DNA of 64,000 nt from Chaetoceros tenuissimus (lineage: Eukaryota > Bacillariophyta > Thalassiosirophyceae > Chaetocerotales > Chaetocerotaceae). Where the stretch lies: assembly GCA_021927905.1 (NCBI GenBank), contig BLLK01000038.1, forward strand, positions 992,001 through 1,056,000, in the 5' to 3' direction. Numbering within the stretch: position 1 is the first letter of the stretch; each line of letters starts with the position of its first letter. Positions 1 to 9,468 of the stretch are shown piece after piece. The notes under the pieces were generated by a model. The model was not told where the DNA came from, did not search any database, and was given only the letters and a program-made list of their open reading frames with translations. Made by a program: the position numbers and the translations under genes.

Positions 1-260
1 CTGAATCATTTCCCTTGCACTGGCTGTTCTCTCTTCCATGTTATTTTTTGCTTTCAATGAATTAAAAAAAAATGAAAAAACACTAAGATTCACTGGCAAC
101 AAAACGTCATTTTATTGTTGTGAATAAATATGCCAACAAAGATTTCTAGGAAAAGCTATATTGCAATATAAAAGAAGAAGTTGACTTTCCTATGTTTGAT
201 ATTGACTATCTTAGGTACTAGAAATTGAAATTTTGATTAAAAAAAAATAAAAGGAGGTGA

Positions 261-325
261 GTCGTGTTTGAAGTTGAAGAACTACTTGATGTTCCTTGGG
301 CTTCTTTATTGATCCATGTTTCTCA
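261..325. repeat. Duplicated upstream flank, copy 1
   Basis: This stretch upstream of the gene at 438 matches, with small indels, the reverse complement of about 48150-48210, which lies upstream of the second copy of that gene. The shared block includes gaagaactac and gatgttccttgggcttct. The duplication therefore carried 5' flanking DNA as well as the coding region. Seen directly by comparing the two flanks. Confidence 0.75.
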
Positions 326-437
326 CTTAGCATCAAACAACAACGATGAGGTAGGTCAGTTTCGAACATTTCTCCATATTTTATCTCCAATCAAGTGAAA
401 TAAATAATAGAGATTTGCAACTTATATTTATCAAGCA

Positions 438-1577
438 ATGGAACCACATGAGTTCAGAATCGGTATAATCGATACCACACGTTACTGCAGATGTGGAAGA
501 GAAGGAGCTGAGCCATGTAACTTTCATCTCTTTCCATCTACCGCATACGATCATTTGAGAAAATCGAACACATCTGCAATCCCTGCGATAGGTTGGACAC
601 AAATCATGCGAGAGCTTTTTTGTGGAGTTCATGATGAAGCTTGTATTTTAAACAGACTCAGAGGTCAAGAAGACACGCTTGTTCGATATATTTCCACATT
701 CATGGATACAGAGTATCTGAAAAGTGTTACCCTCACAGTACCAGCTAGACAAGTGGGAAAAATTTGGGGTGGAGATGTAATTCGCTTTAATCATCCTAGA
801 CCTTCTGACTGGGAAACAATCTGTGAGAATGTAGGGAAAGGAGAAGAAGAATCTAATCCATCCACCTATCCAAATGATTATGTTGCATGGACGAGATGTG
901 GTCAGCTAGAATTTCCTCTTCCAAATGGAAGAAAAGTAAATATGATGCCCTTCATCTTTGGAGATGTAAATTCTCTTCCAGAGGACTTGAAGTGTTACCA
1001 TGAATGCATAATGAAATGCCCAATGCAGGACTCCAATGGAAATGAAGCTACAGGAAAAGTATGCTATCTTACTGTCCATGAGAGTTTCGTGAATCCACAA
1101 GAAACACAGAGGAGAAGTGGTTTACACATTGAGGCTCCAGGAACAGCATTTAGTAAAGCCCCAGGGTTTGATCCAGCTACTGAACATCACTGGGGAGTAG
1201 GTTTCTACTATGGTACAGATAAATTTCATGGAGGTATCTTTATGGCTTCCAGCGTTGCAAAGACAAGTCGACTTTTCGATGCAGTGGTAGATAATTCAAT
1301 TCCAGGCATTGTAGACGCTCACGGAGGTTGTGAATATTTGCGTAGATGCTTAGGACAAGGAGGAACAGAACTGGAGGCAAATGAGCTCATCTGGATGACA
1401 GATAGAACTATTCATGAAGCTATTCCTCAAGAGACTGCTGGGATTAGACAATTCTTCCGTTTAGTTGGTCCTGACATAAGTCATTGGTTCGCCAAACATT
1501 CAACAACTAATCCTCTTGTGCCCCTTCCAAAAGATATTGTTGTCGTCGAAGAAGACAAGTTTCGTAGTATTTCCTAG
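438..1577 (+). CDS. Family protein of unknown function, possible 2OG-Fe(II)-type fold (intact copy)
   Basis: Single-exon frame of 379 residues opening at ATG 438. I do not recognise the family with certainty. A Cys-rich N-terminus (CRCGREG, then PCNFHLF) is followed by a globular body. In the C-terminal half H230-x-E232, H326 (TIHEAIP) and R337 (GIRQFF) have the order of a 2-oxoglutarate/Fe(II) dioxygenase site (H-x-D/E, H, then Arg about 10 residues on). That assignment is inference; the spacing between the two His is long and Glu replaces the usual Asp. An inverted second copy lies at 46886-48079. Most of the two genes is nearly identical, but the first ~95 bp of coding sequence and a patch near residue 115 are much more divergent. 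No signal peptide or membrane segment is visible. Confidence 0.7.
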   Translation: MEPHEFRIGIIDTTRYCRCGREGAEPCNFHLFPSTAYDHLRKSNTSAIPAIGWTQIMRELFCGVHDEACILNRLRGQEDTLVRYISTFMDTEYLKSVTLTVPARQVGKIWGGDVIRFNHPRPSDWETICENVGKGEEESNPSTYPNDYVAWTRCGQLEFPLPNGRKVNMMPFIFGDVNSLPEDLKCYHECIMKCPMQDSNGNEATGKVCYLTVHESFVNPQETQRRSGLHIEAPGTAFSKAPGFDPATEHHWGVGFYYGTDKFHGGIFMASSVAKTSRLFDAVVDNSIPGIVDAHGGCEYLRRCLGQGGTELEANELIWMTDRTIHEAIPQETAGIRQFFRLVGPDISHWFAKHSTTNPLVPLPKDIVVVEEDKFRSIS

Positions 1578-1826
1578 AGCGGAAATTTAGACAAGAACAC
1601 ACTGACCATGTTTCTTGGGAATATCAACTTGTTCTTATAAAAATAATCTTTAAAGCTCTATGAATTTGACTATGTGCTGCGTATTAGAGTAAGAAAAAGA
1701 CTTTCAACTGCAAATTTGAATATTCTGATAAGAGTTTGAATTCAGTAGTGAAAGAACATGAAATTTGTTTTACTTCTATTTAAAAAAAGTTCTACAATCT
1801 GCGACACTTCAACATTTCAGCTGTTT

Positions 1827-4800
1827 TTACATTTCAATATCATCTCTAGAGTCTTCTAGTAGGTTCAATTCCAATGTCTTTGGAGATGATAATTCATCTG
1901 CATGTTGGATTCCAGGACAACAGTTAATGAATCTATCGAAGAATGTTCTCACGTTATCCTTTCGCTTCGTCGCGCTTTTCTTTACTTCCTTATCATTCGT
2001 CTTGCTAACATAGTTATTCTCTTTGAAATCATTTCCAAAAAACTTTCTGTCTGGAATTGGTGCTGGTTCCTCCACAATTTTCTTGACAATCTTCTCTTCT
2101 ATTGGACTTTTTACAAGTGCCAAGTCGATTGTATGTGTCAATGCTGGTTCTGTGATGGTGAAATCCGCCAATTTAGCACTCAAATCATCAATGCTATTCT
2201 CGGGACCATCTCTAAGATCCATGTTTTCAGGTGCTCTCTTCCACCCAGATCTAAAAGCATCTGTCTCTTCATCATAATCATCCCCGAAATCTCCCCGAGG
2301 AGAAAAGATTTGGCTGCACAAGCCACCACCTCCTACTTCTATACTTTCACAGGTATTTCCAATAAAAAGCTTGTCGTCCTCTTTTTCAGTATTGTCATTA
2401 TCTTTCTCAGCGTTCTCAGCATCCTCAGCTTCAACTTGATCAGAAATAGAAGTATGTGATGGAGTTTCTGTAGCGCTTTCTTCATTGATCCTGTTAATTT
2501 CTTCATCCAATTCACTCAGCTTTTTCACTGTCTCACTCAATCTCTGTGCAACCTTCATCAGAGGGACTGCCGTCTCACTTAGTTCACCGGTTGCTACAGA
2601 ACAAGAGTCTGTCTGTGCGTTGATACTTTCTGATTCCGCATCCACAACAGATTTAAGTCTAAGTGTAGCTCTTTCTTCAGTATCACATGCTTCTGTTTGT
2701 TCATTCATCAGAGGTAAGTTATTCAAATCTCTGCAATCTTCGGAATGAACTGTATCCTCAGCATTAGAGAGTAAACCATCATTGTTATTTTGAACTTCGT
2801 CAGCAAAAATTATAGAATCTGTCTTAGTTGAAGTATCCTGATCTATCGCTTCTTCTTGTCTATTCTCCTCCATCTTCATATCTTCATTTGGGTGGACATT
2901 CTGTAACCTTTGATTATTGAAGTCATCAGACTCATCTTCCTGTGATACCGCAGAGGTGATAGAAAAGTCAGAATCATTCAATGTTGATTCAGAAAGTTGA
3001 TTAAATTCCATTTTTGAATCTTCTGATAATGTTGAATTATCTTTCAAGTCATCTGCAATAGCTGCATAGCTCAGATCTACCGAGTGATCATTCAGTGATT
3101 CGTAACTGAATTCTTGCGCAAGTTCTGCATTGACTCCTGAAGCCTTTGCTGTATTTACAAAATCGCGAAGAACTTTATGTACAACTTCATCAGTCATATT
3201 CTTCAATTGTTCTCTTGCATCATTGTTGGTATCATCATTATCTGTATCTAATTTGCTCTTGTAGTCATCCAGTTTTCGATAAAGAATCTCGAGAATGTTT
3301 TGATCTTCAACTACCTTAACAAGTGCTTCTTCAATAGAAGACCGCTTTAATGGAATGAATGGCTTGGAGAAATCAGGCATCGGACGAGCCTTGAATTCCT
3401 TTGGTTTGCTTCCCGCAACTGGAGTCAAAGGTCTCCGTTCCACAGAATGTACAGATGGTGACGTTGGAACGAAAGGTTTGCTAAAGTCTGGCATCCTTCT
3501 CGCCTTAAAAGATTTCTCTGATGAATTCAATTTCAAAGGAGAACGAGACTTCAGTCCTGTTGGTGTCGAAGGCGCGGAATAAGTCATCATTGGACCAAGA
3601 GAAGCTCTTGATCCAACTGACATAGGAGATGAAGTGGAACTACCGCTTCTACTTGTTGCAGGAATAAAAGGTTTATCAAAGTTTGGCATTGGCTTTGCTC
3701 TAAATGCCTTTGTATCATCCGCTTTGAAGACAATACGACGCGTGCTTCCAGTTGGTGTGGATGGTGCTGAAGAACTTTTCACTGGGATAAAAGGTTTTGA
3801 GAAATCGGGCATTTCCTTTGCCTTGAAGTTCTTACGTCTTGGAGAAGGTGAAGATCCATAGATATTTGGAGAAGGTGATTTCTTAGGTGAATTAGATCCA
3901 TGGCGTCTATTATACGTGTTAGGAGAAGAAGGAACAGGGCTTGTAGTCGGAGAAAATGGTCTGGAGAAAATGGGCATGGGTTTCGCTTTGAAACTCTTTG
4001 GCCTTGGAGGAGTAAGAGGACTTCTCATACCGTTGCCATTGTTTGCTGATAGATTCTTCTTCGTCAACGATGGAGAGAAAGGCTTTGAAAAGTTAGGCAT
4101 AGGTCTAGCCTTGAAATTCTTACCCTTACTTCCATTTGGCATTGGACTTCTTGGAGGTGTCTTCTTAGGAGTGCGACGAGTAGTAGCCACCTTTGGAGCA
4201 ACTGTAGATTTCTGTGGAGACTGCTTCGTCTTGGTTTTGAGCAAGTCCCTCTCACTTTTAGACTTCTGAATTTGACATTCAACTTGAACTCTAGCTAGAA
4301 GATTAGATCTAGAAGTACCATGAAAAACAATTCTATTTGCAAGTCTGTCATCCAGTGTGAGATGGAATGGAAATGGAACTGTCAGATGAATGTCGCATGC
4401 ACTACGCAAGGGCTTATAAGTGAAGTCAGGAACAGGCAATGCTCTGAATCTGAATCTACCCACATCACTATCATCTCTAACTTCTTGTCCCTTCTTTTTA
4501 GCAAACTTGCGGTAAACAGAGAGGTGGAATGGTTCAGGTACAGTAAAATACTTCTCTTTTAGTTTCTTCGAGCCATGGAACAAAGGATCATTTTCATAGT
4601 TTGGCATTGCTAGAGCCTTGAAGGGACGATAAAAGAAATCATGACTCTGAACAGCATTACTGGAAGATCGAAATGCAGCTCTTTCATCAGTCAGGAATGA
4701 GAATGGTTTCGGAACTGTTGTACGCGGTACGAATCTTTCTTTTCTCGGAGAACTGTAACGGAAGTCCTCCATCATTTTATGGCGCATTTCGCTCATGGTC

Positions 4801-5912
4801 GTAGTCATCTGAAGCTTGTGAGATGATGCTGGAGATACTGGAAATTTCTTTGGAGACCACTCATTTTTGGTTGGAGATCTTGGCTTGGCTCTTGGTGAGG
4901 AAAGAGAATAATTACGAGTACCAGACTTCTCTGTAAGAGAAAGACGTGGTGGTTCAGGGATAGTTCGACCCTCTTGATCTTTCTTGACGACAATAGTACG
5001 TCTTCTTGGGCTAACAGGACTACGTGACGACGCAGCATTTTCTTTTCTAGCTGGACTTTTGAATTGTGGAGATCTTGGTAGGTTTGGTCTATTTCCTCTG
5101 GCTGCTTTTGGATATGGCGTGGAAACCTTCTTGACCTTAATTACTGGATCTTTGTTCCTATTCTTATCCTTATCCGCCTGTTGCGCAATTCTCTGCAATG
5201 CTCTAAGCATGGAGTTGGACTTTGGAGTGTGCACAATATGACCATCACCCAAAGCCTCAACATTATCGTTGAATGTAACTTTCTTTGGGCTGGATGCAAC
5301 TGAATTACCTCTAGATCTAGATGCAGTTTTATTCACCTCATCTTCATACGACCCATCATGTTGCTCTTCACTGAAATCAAATTTAGTTTCTTCAGGGTAC
5401 TTCTGCCTTTCAATATGCTCGTCAGAGTTGTCATATTCAATATCTTCTTCTTCTGGTACACCCTGATTATATTTATAGTTCGCTTCACCGCAAGAATATT
5501 GAGACTCAGTCTCTCCTTGCTTTTCATCATAAGATTCATGATCCAACTCCTTCTTCTCTTCATCTACAGGCTCGATCTCTGCATACTCATTGTCGTAAAT
5601 TTTATGATGGAAATCCTCTTTCTCTTCTTCCAAACGATGATCTCTATCGTCCTCCACTATCTGTTTGTCTTCATACTTCACTTGTGCATCGAAATCATCA
5701 ACATTCTCCTGAGACTCATAGGAAATGACTTCTTCCGAGTCAAGTTTCTCTTCATAGGAGTCAGGACAAACCGATCCATAGGAAGAAGATCCAAGTACAT
5801 CATCGAGGGAATCAACGAAGGAGTCATCATCCCGAGGAAAACTTTTCTCAGGGGCAAAGTCAGATGCGCTAGCAATTCTGTTTACATTGCCAATATTCTG
5901 CATGTTTTCCAT
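1827..5912 (-). CDS. TPX2-like microtubule-associated protein with repeat array
   Basis: Single open frame of 1361 residues from ATG 5912. The N-terminal ~200 residues are acidic and rich in E, D and Y. The middle is basic and Ser/Pro-rich with many SP/TP sites, as expected of a cyclin-dependent kinase target. Two segments, FTVPEPFHL and LTVPFPFHL, resemble TPX2-family motifs. They are followed by at least six copies of F(K/R)A-(K/R)-x-MP-x-F-xx-PF-x-P, for example FKARPMPDFSKPFIP, which resembles the FKARPLP-type motif of TPX2 relatives. TPX2 proteins bind microtubules and promote spindle assembly. The C-terminal third is acidic again. A role in microtubule or spindle binding is inferred from the motifs; the repeat number looks unusually high. 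FAM161-type proteins, which use similar short motifs, are the main alternative. The gene is divergent from the PARP-Deltex gene. Confidence 0.6.
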   Translation of the reverse strand: MENMQNIGNVNRIASASDFAPEKSFPRDDDSFVDSLDDVLGSSSYGSVCPDSYEEKLDSEEVISYESQENVDDFDAQVKYEDKQIVEDDRDHRLEEEKEDFHHKIYDNEYAEIEPVDEEKKELDHESYDEKQGETESQYSCGEANYKYNQGVPEEEDIEYDNSDEHIERQKYPEETKFDFSEEQHDGSYEDEVNKTASRSRGNSVASSPKKVTFNDNVEALGDGHIVHTPKSNSMLRALQRIAQQADKDKNRNKDPVIKVKKVSTPYPKAARGNRPNLPRSPQFKSPARKENAASSRSPVSPRRRTIVVKKDQEGRTIPEPPRLSLTEKSGTRNYSLSSPRAKPRSPTKNEWSPKKFPVSPASSHKLQMTTTMSEMRHKMMEDFRYSSPRKERFVPRTTVPKPFSFLTDERAAFRSSSNAVQSHDFFYRPFKALAMPNYENDPLFHGSKKLKEKYFTVPEPFHLSVYRKFAKKKGQEVRDDSDVGRFRFRALPVPDFTYKPLRSACDIHLTVPFPFHLTLDDRLANRIVFHGTSRSNLLARVQVECQIQKSKSERDLLKTKTKQSPQKSTVAPKVATTRRTPKKTPPRSPMPNGSKGKNFKARPMPNFSKPFSPSLTKKNLSANNGNGMRSPLTPPRPKSFKAKPMPIFSRPFSPTTSPVPSSPNTYNRRHGSNSPKKSPSPNIYGSSPSPRRKNFKAKEMPDFSKPFIPVKSSSAPSTPTGSTRRIVFKADDTKAFRAKPMPNFDKPFIPATSRSGSSTSSPMSVGSRASLGPMMTYSAPSTPTGLKSRSPLKLNSSEKSFKARRMPDFSKPFVPTSPSVHSVERRPLTPVAGSKPKEFKARPMPDFSKPFIPLKRSSIEEALVKVVEDQNILEILYRKLDDYKSKLDTDNDDTNNDAREQLKNMTDEVVHKVLRDFVNTAKASGVNAELAQEFSYESLNDHSVDLSYAAIADDLKDNSTLSEDSKMEFNQLSESTLNDSDFSITSAVSQEDESDDFNNQRLQNVHPNEDMKMEENRQEEAIDQDTSTKTDSIIFADEVQNNNDGLLSNAEDTVHSEDCRDLNNLPLMNEQTEACDTEERATLRLKSVVDAESESINAQTDSCSVATGELSETAVPLMKVAQRLSETVKKLSELDEEINRINEESATETPSHTSISDQVEAEDAENAEKDNDNTEKEDDKLFIGNTCESIEVGGGGLCSQIFSPRGDFGDDYDEETDAFRSGWKRAPENMDLRDGPENSIDDLSAKLADFTITEPALTHTIDLALVKSPIEEKIVKKIVEEPAPIPDRKFFGNDFKENNYVSKTNDKEVKKSATKRKDNVRTFFDRFINCCPGIQHADELSSPKTLELNLLEDSRDDIEM
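3340..4125 (-). repeat. Coding repeat array, six FKA-MP-F-PF units
   Basis: Within the TPX2-like gene, six units with core F-K/R-A-x-x-MP-x-F-x-x-PF are spaced irregularly by 30-60 Ser/Pro-rich residues. Core variants include FKAKPMP, FKAKEMP, FRAKPMP and FKARRMP. The codons differ between units, so this is an old, selected protein repeat rather than a recent tandem DNA duplication. Two more divergent members (FKALAMP and FRALPVP) lie upstream in the protein. Confidence 0.8.
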
Positions 5913-6563
5913 TGTGCGGAAATTCCTTTCCTTCTTTCAAAGCTTGTATAGTAAATGTATATATATATTGTCTTTCTGAAATGACTGTTTGAATTAGAGT
6001 GCAGTTTGTTTAATTCTTCAAGAAAGGGTAGTTTGCATGTTTGGATAGTGTAGATTTGCTAGGTTTGGAAAAGTGGCGATCTTCTTTCCATCGCCAAAAA
6101 ATCTGTGCCATTTCTCAGTCTTGCTATATTTTTAGCTCGAAGAATTTTCAGTAAAAAATAATCTATTTGTGCAGCTGTTTGGGGTTGTATTGAAGAGCAT
6201 TTCTTCTAGAGTTCAATCACGAATAGTAAATCAAAATGAATAAATATTCTTTGAGTAGAATAAAAGTTGCCAAAGGATTAGACGTTGATTGTATTCTCCC
6301 AAACAACATGAAAAAGAGAGATTTCTTTGGTAAAACCTAAACTTGATTTACAGAAAAAGAAATAGGTTTTCAGCCGACTGTCATCAACTGTCATAGACAC
6401 TAAAAGACACGACCTGGAAATGATGTAGAGAATGAACATGAATTCATTCTTCCAATTCAAATCAAATCTCCCACCATATCCATATCAATGCACGTTCACA
6501 GTACATGCTAATGTGATTGTGCTATTGAAAGCTGTCCCTTGAATTAACTCCTTACAAAGCAGA
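5913..6563. other. Divergent intergenic region
   Basis: About 650 bp between two divergent starts (TPX2-like at left, PARP-Deltex at right). It holds a TA run near 5957-5970 and no convincing coding frame. A 60-residue minus-strand frame at 6278-6460 has no recognisable features. It probably carries both promoters. Confidence 0.5.
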
Positions 6564-9207
6564 ATGTCGAGCGGGAAAGGAGAGTGTAAGTGAGAGCTGC
6601 TCTGTTGCCAAAATGGTCAGCAGCAGATTGTCATGATTTGATGTGTTGTTTCCATCTTTGTCATGGAGTAGCTTATGTGACAAGTTGCCTATTTCTTCTT
6701 TCCATGCTCATGTTTGCATTCATTCAAATACAGGCAAAGTGTCGCCTTCAAGGCTACGTTCCTTAGTCATGAAGCGATGTGATGGCACCATTTCTTTTTG
6801 TAGTAATGTCAAACAACAACAGATCAAAGAAATAGACAGGAATTCAATGAATCATCACTGCAAATCTGCTAATAAGCAAAACATTACTTGCAAACACTTG
6901 ACCGATGATAGTGACGTTGATACAATTAGCCGCGATGTCTCTGACTTCATCTTGGATTGCAAATCTTCAGCAATTGAGTCGAGGAAGGTTCCATCAATTA
7001 TGCATGTCTTATCCCACAGGCCATCTTCAGATTGCAAAGTTTCAGCAAAGCATGATTTCATTGAAGCCAATGGTCGATTCAATTCTTGTGATAACAATGA
7101 CGATGATAGTGTTGATCTCAATGATCCGGACTTGAATTGCAAACCATCAGCAGAGGAGTGGGATCAAGTCATGTCGGGTTTGGACCAGGACCACGTCGCA
7201 AGAAAGAAGGCAGAAACTGATCTTCTGCATATGCATCAACAAATAAAAGTGAAACGAGAACAAGAGGATTATATACTTTGTAAAACATTGCAAGAGGAAG
7301 AGTGCCACAAGACTGCAGACCCGATCCAAGAACAAAAGGAGATGATCAACTCTACTTCTGGAAAAGCCGTAGTTGTAGTGCAACGTATCATTCAATTGGT
7401 CAATGATGCCAAAAAAGAATTTCCACTCTCTGCCCATCAGTTTGATTCTGTAGCGACAGATGATATGGTCTACATGGCCGAACGAATTCTAGATAAACAG
7501 CAAGAGTTCTTAAAGAAGGGCATCCCATCTTATATTGATGTCGGGTATCATTATACTCATCCAGATAACATGCGCAAGATACGTTCGAATGGATTGCTTA
7601 CTCAGGCAGAAAGAGATGCAAAAAGTATCAATTCTAGAAAACAAGGATCTTTTTTTGGAGATGGAATATATACAGCAAATTATCCTACATCATTTGCACG
7701 TTATGGTGAACAAGGATTGCTAGTAGCGAGACTCATTGGGAAAAGCGTGCGTGTTCCAAAGCCCCTATCTTGTTTGACATCGTCAAATTGTTTGGATATT
7801 GCGAGTTCTAGTAATACAATTGTTGGAGATAAAAGCACCTCACTTTCCTCAGGATGGCCGGGTACTGATCAACATCACGAGATTGTTTTAAAGACGTCCA
7901 GTCAATGTTTGCCTATGGTTAGATATGATCGTCGTTTGGTCGGCAATAGAGAATTGAAGACTGATCATCGAGGCTTAATGACCTACGTCTTTACTTCGAG
8001 TGATCCGAATAGAATTGTAGAAACTTTCAAATCTAAGTTACAGAGAGTTCTAGATGGCCTGATCAATGAAGGATCTCTGCCCGAGCCATATGGTCAGCTT
8101 CTAGAGAACAATTCATCATTTTCTCTTCAATGGAACAGTTTGTCCAATGGCCCTTCTACAACTGTCATTTCTAATGGAAAAGGCACGAAAATTGTTCCAT
8201 TTCTTCCTACAAGTGCAACTGTCATTGGTACTTCCGTTGCTCGTCTACCTGCAGGGTACTTAACGAAGAATTCTTTGTCTTCAGGAGTCCCTCCTTCTGG
8301 AGGAACTCGGAGCACGCAACAGAAGTCTAGCTCTTCAGGGGGCTTTTCCTTTGGAGGAGCATTTACCACACAGCAAAAATCATATACTTCAGCGCATCAT
8401 AATGGTACTACTTACGGCAGAAGTTTGGGTGGTCCGTATCCATCTTCTTCTGCGTTTGGGCAAAAAAGAAGCAGTTCTCACTACGGAGGATTAACTCATG
8501 TACCTACCAACAATTGTCCTCCAATTCAGGTTGTAATTCTTCATTATGACGCCCCCAACAACTTTGCGGACGGTATTCCTCAAAGCACATTTACCAAGCC
8601 AGCCCTTGCGAAAGATGATGACTGTATAATCTGTTACGAAAAATTGTCGAAGTCTACAATTGTAGGTCTTAATGTTTGCGATCACGTTTTTCATCGTGAT
8701 TGTATCCATCATGCGCTCAAAGTTATGAAACCGCAATGTCCAGTATGTCGAAAGACAGTTGGTATAGTACAGGGGAAGTCACCATCTGGTACAATGGAGG
8801 TTCGTTTTAGCAGTATCCGATGTTCTGGATTTATGGACTCATCAATCATCATTCACTACGTAATGAAAGACGGCATTCAAAAGAGCTATCATGAAAATCC
8901 AGGACAACATCATAGCGGCAAAAACGCGACAGCGTACCTTCCAGATAACACAGAAGGTCGTCAGCTTTTGAAACGATTGAAATATGCTTTCCTCCATGGA
9001 CTCACATTTACCGTTGGTACATCTGCTACAACTGGATGCCACAATCAATGCACATGGTCTACTATTCACCACAAGACCTCCGCCACTGGTGGTGTACAGT
9101 CACATGGATTCCCCGATCCTTGCTACTTCTTCAATTGCAATGAAGAACTTGATAATGTCAAGGTCCCGAAGTCTCATTTTCTAGACGATAATGGAGTTGA
9201 AATTTAG
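6564..9207 (+). CDS. PARP-type ADP-ribosyltransferase fused to RING and Deltex C-terminal domain
   Basis: Model: exon 1 6564-6585 (MSSGKGE plus one base), intron 6586-6733 (gtaagt...acag), exon 2 6734-9207, giving 831 residues. The alternative start without the intron is ATG 6769. Residues 1-250 are low-complexity with four short C-K-x-S-A repeats. A PARP catalytic fold follows, with the H-Y-E triad visible: H280 (GYHYTHP), Y320 (FGDGIYTA) and E390 (HHEIVLK, followed by SSQCLPMVRY). A Ser/Gly-rich linker leads to a RING finger (C638, C641, C656, H658, H661, C664, C676, C679). From about 685 to 827 lies a Deltex C-terminal domain (AYLPDN, FTVGTSATTG, IHHKT, HGFPDP). Deltex RING-DTC modules are E3 ubiquitin ligases that bind ADP-ribose or NAD+ and can ubiquitinate ADP-ribosyl groups. 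This single chain could therefore write ADP-ribose and ubiquitinate it (inference). Probably nuclear or cytosolic, as no targeting peptide is seen. Confidence 0.88.
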
Positions 9208-9468
9208 ACAAAGATTGTGCCAACTTAGAATATAATTCACAGAAGATAAAACATCATCTGTTTCTTTTTAGTCAAAATTCCGAATTCAAAGTACAGTGTA
9301 TAAGTATACTATAGAATCTTTTCAAATTAAGTAAGTCATTACATAAATTCATCATAAAATTCTGCTGCTTTCACTATTAATAATTTTGGATCCAATGTCA
9401 TGGTTACTAAAAGTGTATCGTGAAATCCCAAAGTAGAAGTTACGAGGATTGATGAATCATTTGCTTTC

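Noticed and set aside
3355-4269. Series of plus-strand frames opposite the TPX2-like repeat array
   Set aside because: They mirror the coding repeats on the other strand and carry no independent motif.
5358-5951. 197-codon plus-strand hydrophobic frame
   Set aside because: Antisense shadow of the acidic N-terminus of the TPX2-like protein; looks membrane-like only because of codon complementarity.
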